Assembly: GCA_022567655.1 (NCBI GenBank) | Contig: JADFGO010000008.1 | Coordinates: forward strand, 1 to 43,396 | Direction of reading: 5' to 3' | Source: Candidatus Neomarinimicrobiota bacterium | GTDB lineage: Bacteria > Fidelibacterota > SORT01 | DNA length: 43,396 nucleotides | Part shown: positions 30,633 through 38,121 of the stretch, piece by piece | Layout: every line of letters begins with the position of its first letter | How positions within the stretch are numbered: position 1 is the stretch's first letter | Program-made: the position numbers and the translations under genes | Notes under the pieces: generated by a model | The model's input: only the letters and a program-made list of their open reading frames with translations | Database searches by the model: none | What the model was told of the DNA's origin: nothing

Positions 30633-32636
30633 ATGAATAACAGCAAGATAGGCATAATTATGCTCCTCTTCTGGAGTGCGGGATGCTCAACCGCACCCAC
30701 CGATAAGAGCGGCGCGGAACTGATCGCGACAGAGAGCGATATAGGAACCGGGATCTTATCGGATGACTGGGAGACATTGCGGGACGCCAAAATTCATTAT
30801 GCCCAGGCGATGATAGCCGAGGATCTGTCCGACACTTCCCGCATGCGTGAAGAGTATGATCTTGCGGTCTCACTGCTCGGGGAGATCGATCTCTACGATA
30901 ATTCATCAAACGCATTCGAATCGGAGTTTCAGGCGACCGCCAATAAAGTTTCCAAAGATTATCAGTTAGCGCTTAGAAGACTCCAGATCAGATACGGGAA
31001 TTCATCGGATTTGAGCTTGATGGAAAAGCTGGAGCTCTTCGATTCGATTGACGACACTTCCGGGATAGCGGTTAAGGTCCTTCAGGAATACGCCGATGAT
31101 TTAGGCATGGAAATACCGCTTGTGATAAACGGCAGTGTGATGAGAATAGTGCGGTTTTTCCAGACCGAAGCTTCCGAGTCGTTTGATCTGTGGCTTAAGC
31201 GAAAAGGCGCCTATCAGCAGATGTTTGAATCGATCCTCGTAGAGGAAGGACTGCCCAAGGAATTGGTGTATTTGGCGATGGTTGAAAGCGGTTTTTCGCC
31301 GAGAGCTTACTCGTGGGCACACGCCGCCGGACCGTGGCAGTTTATTTACGGCACGGGCAGGCTGTACGGATTGAAAAGGGATTGGTGGGTTGATGAGCGG
31401 AGAAATCCGATTAAGTCAACTCATGCAGCGGCGCGATATATAAAAGATCTGTTCACGGAATTCGGGGATTGGTATTTAGTGATGGCGGCATACAACTCGG
31501 GCTCGAACAGGGTCAAACGCGCAATGAAAAGAGGAAACACCGAAAATTACTGGGAGCTGCTGACACTGCCGCGGGAAACAAGGAATTACGTACCTTCGTT
31601 TATAGCCGCTGCTATCATAGGAGAGGATCCGGAAGCTTTCGGTTTTGACGTCAATCCGGAAAGCCCTCTCTCCTTTGAGGAGGTAAAAATTAAGGGAAGC
31701 ATCAGTTTATCCGTCATATCAAAAGCCGCAGGGGTCAGCGTCGAAGACCTGAGGAGGTTAAACCCCGAACTCAGACGTAACGCAACGCCTCCCCGCGATT
31801 ACGGGTACTCTCTTTTGCTGCCCATGGGGACGGCAGAACAATTCAATCAGAACTTCGCCGAACTACCCGAGAAGGAGCGGACGGGGTACGTCCGCCACAA
31901 GGTGAGGAGGGGTGAGGCGCTTTCTACAATTGCAGCCAGATACGGTGTTCCGGTCGGTCGGATAGTGCGTGTTAATTCGATAAGGAACCGCAATTCTATC
32001 AGGGCCGGCAAAATCCTGTTAATCCCGACCAACAGCAGTGTGTTTTCTTCTGCGGGCTCCAAGAGAATCGAAAGCCGCTCCGCCGTGCCTAAAAATTCCA
32101 AGCCGATCAAATACAGAGTCAAAAAAGGCGATACGCTCGGTCACATAGCGGAGTATTATAATACTACAGCTTTAAAGCTCAGGGCGTGGAACGGATTAAG
32201 GTACGGTAAACCGATCTACGAGGGAGAGAGTTTAAACGTTTATCTGCCGGAGTATTTGAAATTATCCCAGCCCGTATATTCGGTTGCCGATCCACGACTT
32301 TTCCTCTTACACTATCGTGTGAAAGCGGGTGAATCTCTCTCCGCTTTAGCGGCAAAATTTGAAGTTAAAACGGATGAGTTGAGGCTCTGGAATTCGATAA
32401 AGGGGAATGAGTTAAAGGCAGGGTCATTGATAAATGTATGGACGATGAAGGCTGTCGAGGCTGATATCACCTTGAAGAACGTGAAGTTGACAATCCATAC
32501 GGTGCGAAGAGGCGATACGTTATGGGATATTGCAAGGAAAAACGGCGTCTCTATCTCGGAGATGTTCTCCTGGAACCCGTGGGCGGAGGATAATCCGATA
32601 AAACCGGGCGACCGAATCAAGATTTACAGGAGGTAA
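30633..32636 (+). CDS. MltD-like membrane-bound lytic murein transglycosylase with LysM repeats
   Basis: 667 residues from ATG 30633 (TTG 30630 directly before it is also possible; 'gaagg' lies 9 bases upstream). A lipoprotein signal ends in 'WSAGC'. A helical region runs to about residue 170. The transglycosylase domain has catalytic Glu218 in 'LAMVESGFSPRA' and the hallmarks 'GPWQFIYGTG' and 'MAAYNSGSNRV'. Four clear LysM peptidoglycan-binding repeats follow ('HKVRRGEALSTIA', 'YRVKKGDTLGHIA', 'YRVKAGESLSALA', 'HTVRRGDTLWDIA'), and a fifth, weaker one lies before them. Such enzymes cleave glycan strands with formation of 1,6-anhydro ends. sppA follows after 7 bases. Confidence 0.93.
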   Translation: MNNSKIGIIMLLFWSAGCSTAPTDKSGAELIATESDIGTGILSDDWETLRDAKIHYAQAMIAEDLSDTSRMREEYDLAVSLLGEIDLYDNSSNAFESEFQATANKVSKDYQLALRRLQIRYGNSSDLSLMEKLELFDSIDDTSGIAVKVLQEYADDLGMEIPLVINGSVMRIVRFFQTEASESFDLWLKRKGAYQQMFESILVEEGLPKELVYLAMVESGFSPRAYSWAHAAGPWQFIYGTGRLYGLKRDWWVDERRNPIKSTHAAARYIKDLFTEFGDWYLVMAAYNSGSNRVKRAMKRGNTENYWELLTLPRETRNYVPSFIAAAIIGEDPEAFGFDVNPESPLSFEEVKIKGSISLSVISKAAGVSVEDLRRLNPELRRNATPPRDYGYSLLLPMGTAEQFNQNFAELPEKERTGYVRHKVRRGEALSTIAARYGVPVGRIVRVNSIRNRNSIRAGKILLIPTNSSVFSSAGSKRIESRSAVPKNSKPIKYRVKKGDTLGHIAEYYNTTALKLRAWNGLRYGKPIYEGESLNVYLPEYLKLSQPVYSVADPRLFLLHYRVKAGESLSALAAKFEVKTDELRLWNSIKGNELKAGSLINVWTMKAVEADITLKNVKLTIHTVRRGDTLWDIARKNGVSISEMFSWNPWAEDNPIKPGDRIKIYRR

Positions 32637-32643
32637 TACAGGT

Positions 32644-33534
32644 ATGACACGTAAACGAAATATATTGACCGCTCTTTTGATAACCTCCGTCTTTTTCGTT
32701 TTCACATTGTTCCTTGTCATCGCTTATAAGTATATCAGCGGGGGGGAAATAAATATATCGGACGGAAAACCTCTGATAGCAGTTGTCGAGTTGTCAGGCC
32801 CGATATACGATTCCAATTCTATAATAAGACAGTTCAAGAAGTACGGTGACGATGAGGATATCGATGCTATTCTGTTCAGGATATCGAGTCCGGGAGGCGG
32901 AGTATCGGCATCGCAGGAGATATATCAAGAAGTGAGGAAGGTCAGGGACTCGGGCAAGCCGATCCTCGCATCTCTGGGTGCCGTGGCGGCGAGCGGAGGC
33001 TATTATGTAGCCCTGGGCGCCGATAAGATAATGTCGAATCCCGCCACGGTAACCGGATCGATCGGAGTCATAGTAGGGCTTCCGAACTATGAGGGTCTTA
33101 TGAACAAGCTCGGGCTGAGTTTCGTCAATATAACGAGCGGCCCCTTGAAGGACAGCGGATCTCCTTACAGGAAACTCAGGAAAGATGACAGGGATGTTTT
33201 TCAGGAGGTTGTAGACGATCTTTACGATCAATTCGTAAATACGGTCTCCGTCGAAAGGGGAATGACGATAGAGAGAGTGCGCGAATTAGCGGACGGAAGA
33301 ATCTATTCCGGCAATCAGGCAAAAAAGTTCGGCTTGATAGATACGCTCGGTACATATCAGGACGCCCTGGACTACGCAGTCGAATTGGCGGGCTTGACCG
33401 GCAAACCGAATATATTGAAAGAAAAGAGACGAAAATCTTCGCTGCTCGATCTTTTCTTCGGGGACGCACAGGATCTTTTGAGAGTATTCGACAGAGTCGC
33501 CCTGCCGGAATATAAGTTAAACTTAAATTTTTAG
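32644..33534 (+). CDS. sppA: Signal peptide peptidase SppA
   Basis: 296 residues, the short single-domain form. One N-terminal membrane segment ('ITSVFFVFTLFLVIAYKYI'). The catalytic Ser117 is in 'AVAASGGYYVALGAD' and Lys169 in 'SGPLKDSGSPYR'; the spacing of 52 residues equals that of the Ser/Lys dyad in Bacillus SppA. 'RISSPGGGVSASQEIY' and 'VTGSIGVI' are further hallmarks. SppA degrades leftover signal peptides in the membrane. A strong SD, AGGAGGT at 32628-32634, lies 9 bases before ATG 32644, inside the end of the transglycosylase gene. Confidence 0.93.
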   Translation: MTRKRNILTALLITSVFFVFTLFLVIAYKYISGGEINISDGKPLIAVVELSGPIYDSNSIIRQFKKYGDDEDIDAILFRISSPGGGVSASQEIYQEVRKVRDSGKPILASLGAVAASGGYYVALGADKIMSNPATVTGSIGVIVGLPNYEGLMNKLGLSFVNITSGPLKDSGSPYRKLRKDDRDVFQEVVDDLYDQFVNTVSVERGMTIERVRELADGRIYSGNQAKKFGLIDTLGTYQDALDYAVELAGLTGKPNILKEKRRKSSLLDLFFGDAQDLLRVFDRVALPEYKLNLNF

Positions 33535-33550
33535 CGTTGGAGGTATAATA

Positions 33551-33841
33551 GTGACTAAAGCGGACATTGTAGACATTATAGCAGAAGCAACGGGTCTGAC
33601 TAAAGTAGAAACAGAAGCTGTCATCGACGGGTTTTTAAGCACTATTAAAAGCGCCTTGCAGGAGGGCGAGCGCGTTGAATTCCGCGGGTTCGGGAGTTTT
33701 AACGTTAAAAAGCGACAGCCCAAAAAAGCCAGGAACCCGGGGACGGGTGAAGTGATCTACCTCCCCGAGAGATACGTTCCCACATTTAAGGCATCGAAAA
33801 TATTGAGGGATCAGATCTCGGCAAATTTAAAAAAAGATTAA
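33551..33841 (+). CDS. HU/IHF-family DNA-binding protein
   Basis: 96 residues. 'TKADIVDIIAEATGL' is the N-terminal helix, 'VEFRGFGSFNVKKRQPKKAR' the start of the DNA-binding arm, 'RNPGTGE' the arm tip and 'PTFKASKILRD' the C-terminus. These histone-like proteins bend and compact DNA. Whether it is HU or IHF cannot be told from sequence; 'YVPTFKAS' is found in both. GTG 33551 has GGAGG (33539-33543) 7 bases upstream. It sits 16 bases after sppA and 44 before the small basic peptide gene. Confidence 0.93.
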   Translation: MTKADIVDIIAEATGLTKVETEAVIDGFLSTIKSALQEGERVEFRGFGSFNVKKRQPKKARNPGTGEVIYLPERYVPTFKASKILRDQISANLKKD

Positions 33842-33885
33842 TTTTAAATTATAAACATCTAAAAAAAGAGGAGCTCTTATAAGCT

Positions 33886-33981
33886 ATGCCATGCGGCAAA
33901 AAGAGAAAGCGGAAGAAGATAAATACGCATAAGCGTAAAAAACGTCTTCGGATGAACCGTCATAAAAAGAAAATTCGTTAG
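33886..33981 (+). CDS. 31-residue basic peptide, AURKAIP1/COX24-like (bS22/mS38-type ribosomal peptide)
   Basis: ATG 33886 opens 31 codons to TAG 33979-33981. The peptide begins 'MPCGKKRKRKKINTHKRKK' and ends 'RLRMNRHKKKIR'; about two thirds of its residues are Lys or Arg. It matches the tiny AURKAIP1/COX24-domain proteins of Bacteroidota-related bacteria, which correspond to bS22 in mycobacteria and mS38 in mitochondrial ribosomes. It is too short for usual gene callers. A candidate SD, 'gaggag' at 33868-33873, lies 12 bases upstream, which is long, and sits in a 5-bp hairpin (AAGAG/CTCTT). Sequence match is strong; ribosome membership here is inferred. Confidence 0.8.
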   Translation: MPCGKKRKRKKINTHKRKKRLRMNRHKKKIR

Positions 33982-34068
33982 AGGCGCAGGATGAATTCCT
34001 TCTATCTTCCCGGAATTCACAATCGCCAAATATGACACCGGATTTGTAAAAAATTAACCGGAAATGAA

Positions 34069-34947
34069 ATGAGCCTGAATATAAAGAACACATCGATTAC
34101 GATTCTTTTCATCGCCGCCATGTTTATTCCACTTGAACTGTCCAACGGATGGGGCTACGATGCCCACATGAGGATCAATTCCGATGCGGTCGACACTCTT
34201 CCCGCAGGAATGAAGGAATTTTTTGAAAGCGAGAGAAATTTCATATCGGAACACGCAGTGGATCCCGACAAATGGAAGCGTGATGACAAAGAGGAATTAC
34301 CTCGTCACTTCATCGACATCGATATGTACGGTACGTATCCTTTTAGGGAGCTGCCAAGGGATTACGATGAAGCGGTGAAGAAATTCGGTGCCGAGGCTGT
34401 AAACTCGAAGGGAACTCTCCCCTGGCGGATAGTCGAATACACAATGAAACTCTCCGAAGATATGAAATCGGGGGAGAGGGAGAAGATCCGCATGAGCGCA
34501 GCTGCGCTGGGTCACTACGTAGCGGATGCCCATATGCCCTTTCACTCGGCGGAGAACTACAACGGTCAGTTCACGAATAATGAAGGAATCCATAATCAGT
34601 TTGAAAAATTAATGGTCAATTCCTACATAGAAGAATATGACCCGTCGATGCAGGAGGCTGAGCCGATTGCCGATCCGCTCGGTTTTGCCTTCGATATTAT
34701 CCTGAACGGATATCAACTCGTATTGCCGATACTCATTGCGGACTCAAAGGCGAGAGAGGGTCTGTCGGACTCATTGATAGATTCTCTTGCCGACCGGAAA
34801 GCCGATCCCGTCAAGAATTATATTAAAGCGCTCTACTGGGATGTAGGAGATATAGGTTGGAAACAAATGAGCGGGGCTTCCGAGAATCTTGGTAGATATT
34901 GGGTCACCGCCTGGGAATCGGCGGGAAGACCCTCTTTGCCTCGATGA
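34069..34947 (+). CDS. Secreted S1/P1 nuclease- or phospholipase C-like zinc hydrolase
   Basis: 292 residues. A signal peptide appears to end just before 'WGYDAHMRINSDAV'. In this superfamily the mature N-terminal Trp is itself a zinc ligand, so the position of the Trp is telling. Other ligand motifs are visible: 'HMRIN', 'HFIDID', 'LGHYVADAHMPFHSAEN' and 'GIHNQFE'. Three zinc ions normally serve cleavage of single-stranded nucleic acids (S1/P1) or phospholipids (PLC). Which of these applies cannot be decided here. It lies 87 bases after the small basic peptide and its stop overlaps xseA as ATGA. Confidence 0.8.
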   Translation: MSLNIKNTSITILFIAAMFIPLELSNGWGYDAHMRINSDAVDTLPAGMKEFFESERNFISEHAVDPDKWKRDDKEELPRHFIDIDMYGTYPFRELPRDYDEAVKKFGAEAVNSKGTLPWRIVEYTMKLSEDMKSGEREKIRMSAAALGHYVADAHMPFHSAENYNGQFTNNEGIHNQFEKLMVNSYIEEYDPSMQEAEPIADPLGFAFDIILNGYQLVLPILIADSKAREGLSDSLIDSLADRKADPVKNYIKALYWDVGDIGWKQMSGASENLGRYWVTAWESAGRPSLPR

Positions 34948-36155
34948 GCTCAGATCAAAAGATATACTCCGTATCTGAAGTCAACTCACTTATAAAATCA
35001 GTATTAGAAATGAATATCCCTCCCGTGTGGGTAAATGGCGAGATTTCCACATGGATGAGAGCGGCATCCGGTCACGCATACTTCAGTCTCAAAGACGAAT
35101 CTTCTCAACTCTCATGCGTAATCTGGAAACAGAACGCGGGCAGGCTGCTTTTCAAACCGGAAGATGGAATGCAGGTCAACGTTTCGGGCAGAATCTCGAT
35201 CTACGAAAAATCCGGAAAGTATCAGCTTATCGCAGCGCAGATCCAACCGGTCGGGCTCGGGGAGCTGTACCGGCGATTTGAACTCCTTAAAGAACGGCTA
35301 TCGGAAGAGGGGCTCTTCGACGAAGACAGGAAAAAACCTTTACCGCCGTATCCGTTCAGGATAGGAGTAGTCACGTCGCCTGACGGCGCCGTGATTTCGG
35401 ATATTATCAACGTCCTGAACCGCAGGGCTCCTTACGTCGAATTGGTACTCGAACCCGTCCGTGTGCAGGGAGACGGGGCGGCGGAGGAGATAGCCGAAGG
35501 GATTGAAAAGCTGAATTTTAGGGGGGACGTGGATTTATTGATTGTCGGAAGAGGCGGCGGTTCAATCGAGGATCTCTGGGCATTCAACGAAGAGATTGTC
35601 GCCAGGGCGATCGCCGAATCAGCCGTTCCCGTCATCAGCGCAGTGGGACATGAAATCGACTTTACGATAGCGGATTTCAGCGCTGATCTGAGGGCGCCGA
35701 CGCCTTCGGCTGCGGCGGAACTGGCTGCTCCGAGGATGATTGATCTGCTTTCTGCCATCGAAGATCATTCAAAGTCGATCTACGAATCGGTCACCGTACA
35801 GATCAGAGAAATTGAGAGAGCAGTGGACGATATCGAGTCAGCTTTCAGCTGGGAGCGGATGGAAACGTTCATTACCGAATCTGATAATAAGGTTAACGAC
35901 ATAAGTATGAAGATGAGGCTCATTCAGGAACATATCTTTCAAGTTCTTAAACTCGAAACCAGAGCTCTTCAAAATAGTCTGGATTCCCTCAACCCGCTCT
36001 CTGTTCTCGGAAGGGGATATTCGATTGTAAGTTCTGAAGTTAGCGGAGAGATAATATCGAGTTTTAAACAAGTAAAGGTAAATGACGACATACGCATCAA
36101 GGTTCACGAAGGAACGCTGAGGGGAGTGATAAAGGAGGTATCGAATGGGCTCTAA
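34944..36155 (+). CDS. xseA: Exodeoxyribonuclease VII large subunit
   Basis: 403 residues. The OB-fold DNA-binding N-terminus is 'IYSVSEVNSLIKSVLE...PPVWVNGEIS' and 'GHAYFSLKDESSQLSCVIW'. The catalytic core includes 'RIGVVTSPDGAVISDI', 'LIVGRGGGSIEDLWAFNEE', 'PVISAVGHEIDFTIADFSAD' and 'RAPTPSAAAELA'. With XseB it degrades single-stranded DNA from both ends. I chose ATG 34944 at the ATGA overlap, giving the normal family start; an upstream ATG at 34899 in the same frame adds 15 unrelated residues. The end 'LGRGYSIV' fits the family C-terminus. xseB overlaps by 11 bases. Confidence 0.96.
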   Translation: MSSDQKIYSVSEVNSLIKSVLEMNIPPVWVNGEISTWMRAASGHAYFSLKDESSQLSCVIWKQNAGRLLFKPEDGMQVNVSGRISIYEKSGKYQLIAAQIQPVGLGELYRRFELLKERLSEEGLFDEDRKKPLPPYPFRIGVVTSPDGAVISDIINVLNRRAPYVELVLEPVRVQGDGAAEEIAEGIEKLNFRGDVDLLIVGRGGGSIEDLWAFNEEIVARAIAESAVPVISAVGHEIDFTIADFSADLRAPTPSAAAELAAPRMIDLLSAIEDHSKSIYESVTVQIREIERAVDDIESAFSWERMETFITESDNKVNDISMKMRLIQEHIFQVLKLETRALQNSLDSLNPLSVLGRGYSIVSSEVSGEIISSFKQVKVNDDIRIKVHEGTLRGVIKEVSNGL

Positions 36156-36372
36156 AGAAAAGAAAGGCAAAACTTCATTCGAACAGGCAATGAAAAGAAT
36201 GTCCGAAATAGTGAAAGAGCTTGAGGACGGGAAGATGAAATTGGAAGACACTCTTGAACTGTTCGAGGAAGGTGTGAAGTTGTCCAAGATCTGCCGCGAA
36301 TTCCTCGAAAATGCCGCCAAGAAGGTAGAGGAAATAAAATCAGAGGACAAAGAGGCAGCGCCGGAAGAGTGA
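36145..36372 (+). CDS. xseB: Exodeoxyribonuclease VII small subunit
   Basis: 75 residues. 'SFEQAMKRMSEIVKELEDGKMKLEDTLELFEEGVKL' (shown here only for its pattern) is the two-helix hairpin of XseB; the C-terminus is acidic. Several copies wrap the C-terminal helices of XseA in the complex. A strong SD, AAGGAGGT at 36131-36138, lies 6 bases before ATG 36145 in the end of xseA. The stop overlaps nadK as GTGA. Confidence 0.94.
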   Translation: MGSKEKKGKTSFEQAMKRMSEIVKELEDGKMKLEDTLELFEEGVKLSKICREFLENAAKKVEEIKSEDKEAAPEE

Positions 36373-37235
36373 TTTACGGAATCATAGCTAACACAGGGAA
36401 GAGTGAACTTTTCGAGATGCTTCCCGATCTGATTTCCTGGCTGGAAAAGCACGATAACAGCGTCATTCTCGAAACCGATATAATCTCGACGGCAAAGAAT
36501 GAATTGAAGGGTATCGAGAGCGCTGATCGCGATTCGATAGCGTCAAAGTGCGATATTATTCTCGCGCTCGGCGGCGATGGAACGATTCTAGCTGCTTCGC
36601 GAGCCGTGGGCAGCAGCGGAGTCCCGATAGCGGGGATAAATCTCGGCGGACTGGGATTTCTGGCTGAGGTGGCGGTAGAGGAGATATACGAAAGACTCGA
36701 ATTGATTCAAAAGGGTGAGTATCTGGTAGAGGAACGAATGGTGCTTGAGGCAGTCGTGGACGACGATAAGGGGACTCATTTCAGGGCGCTTAACGACGTA
36801 GTTATCGAAAGAAGATTCTCATCGAGGATGATGAGTATTTCGGTCAGAGTGGACGGATCCTTTTTTAATGACTACACCGCCGACGGAATTATTATCGCCA
36901 CACCCACAGGTTCTACGGCATATTCTCTTTCGGCGGGTGGACCCATAATCGTTCCGCCGCTTCAGGCTATGGTAGTGACGCCGATATCGCCGCACAGTCT
37001 TTCGCAGAGAGCGGTAGTCCTCAAACCGGATTCAAGTATAGAGATCAGTTTCAAAAATGTTCCGGAGGAGATGCTGCTCTCCATGGACGGACAGACGAGC
37101 GTCAAGATCAGGAAGGATCAAAGCGTGACGGTTGTCAGAGCGGAAAACAATATCAAGTTGATCAAATGGAAAGATAAATCATATTTTGACACTCTGAGGG
37201 CAAAATTAAACTGGGGCGTCGGAAGCAGATCGTAG
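36369..37235 (+). CDS. nadK: NAD kinase
   Basis: 288 residues. It phosphorylates NAD to NADP. The signature 'ILALGGDGTILAASR' is clear, with 'GINLGGLGFLAEV', 'LNDVVIER', 'DYTADGIIIATPTGSTAYS' and 'PISPHSLSQRAVV' following in family order. The start is GTG 36369 in the GTGA overlap with xseB; 'ggaag' is just upstream. The xseA-xseB-nadK order occurs in other bacteria and supports all three calls. Confidence 0.95.
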   Translation: MIYGIIANTGKSELFEMLPDLISWLEKHDNSVILETDIISTAKNELKGIESADRDSIASKCDIILALGGDGTILAASRAVGSSGVPIAGINLGGLGFLAEVAVEEIYERLELIQKGEYLVEERMVLEAVVDDDKGTHFRALNDVVIERRFSSRMMSISVRVDGSFFNDYTADGIIIATPTGSTAYSLSAGGPIIVPPLQAMVVTPISPHSLSQRAVVLKPDSSIEISFKNVPEEMLLSMDGQTSVKIRKDQSVTVVRAENNIKLIKWKDKSYFDTLRAKLNWGVGSRS

Positions 37236-37256
37236 AGAACAGAGGAATTTGACCTG

Positions 37257-38042
37257 ATGTACCTGCAGTTCTGGAACCTGAAGAGCAAGCCGTTCGAGAA
37301 CACTCCCGATCCCGAATATTTTTATAACTCGGAAGAGCACAAAGAATGTTACGAAAGAATGATCTATGCGGTTACGGAGAACAAGGGCGGCGCTCTTTTG
37401 ACCGGAGAATACGGATGCGGTAAAACCACTCTGCTGCGGATAATAGCGAATGACGTTAAAAGCGACGACAGGGAAGTGGTGATAGTCAATAACCCGCAGT
37501 TCAATCCTAAGGAGCTGTTGCAGGAAATACTCTATCAGTTGGGGGAAGAACTTGTTCAGAAACCGCGTGTGGAACTCTCAAAAATGATCGAAGAAATTTT
37601 GTACAGAAAATTTCAGTTGAGTAAAGATGTTTTGATCATGATCGACGAAGCGCAATTGATGAAGGATGCCTCCGTGTTTGAGGAATTGAGACTCCTATTG
37701 AACCATCAGCTCAACGACAAATTTCTCGTGACGATCGTACTTGTCGGTCAACCGGAATTAAGAGAAATGATCTCCTCCATGCCGCAATTCGAGCAGAGAC
37801 TCGGAGTAAAATATCACCTGCATGCATTCAACCTCGAAGATACGCACAAGTACATTCATCACCGGCTTAAAATCGCGGGGGCATCACCGAATATCGTCAA
37901 CGACGATGCGATTTCCGCCGTATTCAACGCTTCTTACGGCGTTCCGAGGAGAATAAACAGCATCTGTGATCTGGCGCTGATGACCGGAGCGAGAAGGGAA
38001 TTGAAATTGATAGATTCCGCTCTTATCAACATGGTGATCTGA
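37257..38042 (+). CDS. ExeA/GspA-like AAA ATPase
   Basis: 261 residues. 'FWNLKSKPFENTPDPEYFY' is the typical opening of ExeA-like ATPases ('GLxxxPFxxxPDPxFLY'). Walker A is 'TGEYGCGKTTLLR', Walker B 'VLIMIDEAQLM', and 'LVGQPELREM' and 'QRLGVKYHLHAF' follow as usual. ExeA helps secretin assembly in type II secretion; related ATPases occur with pili, exopolysaccharide export and Mu-type transposition. No secretin or peptidoglycan-binding domain is present, so the partner is unknown. ATG 37257 is 21 bases after nadK, with 'agagga' about 12 bases upstream. Confidence 0.82.
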   Translation: MYLQFWNLKSKPFENTPDPEYFYNSEEHKECYERMIYAVTENKGGALLTGEYGCGKTTLLRIIANDVKSDDREVVIVNNPQFNPKELLQEILYQLGEELVQKPRVELSKMIEEILYRKFQLSKDVLIMIDEAQLMKDASVFEELRLLLNHQLNDKFLVTIVLVGQPELREMISSMPQFEQRLGVKYHLHAFNLEDTHKYIHHRLKIAGASPNIVNDDAISAVFNASYGVPRRINSICDLALMTGARRELKLIDSALINMVI

Positions 38043-38075
38043 TATCAGGGAAGATAAGTATTGGCTCCGGAATTG

Positions 38076-38104
38076 TTGATTTTGACTTTTATCTGCTCTA
38101 ATTT
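38076..38104 (+). promoter_or_regulatory. Sigma-70-like promoter for the pseudo-receiver/HD-GYP gene
   Basis: TTGATT (38076-38081), 17-base spacer, TAATTT (38099-38104), in the 79-base gap between the ATPase and the regulator gene. Spacing is ideal and the boxes are fair. A GGAG SD follows at 38113-38116, so the leader would be very short (about 10 bases). Prediction only. Confidence 0.35.
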
Positions 38105-38121
38105 GGAGTAATGGAGCTTAC

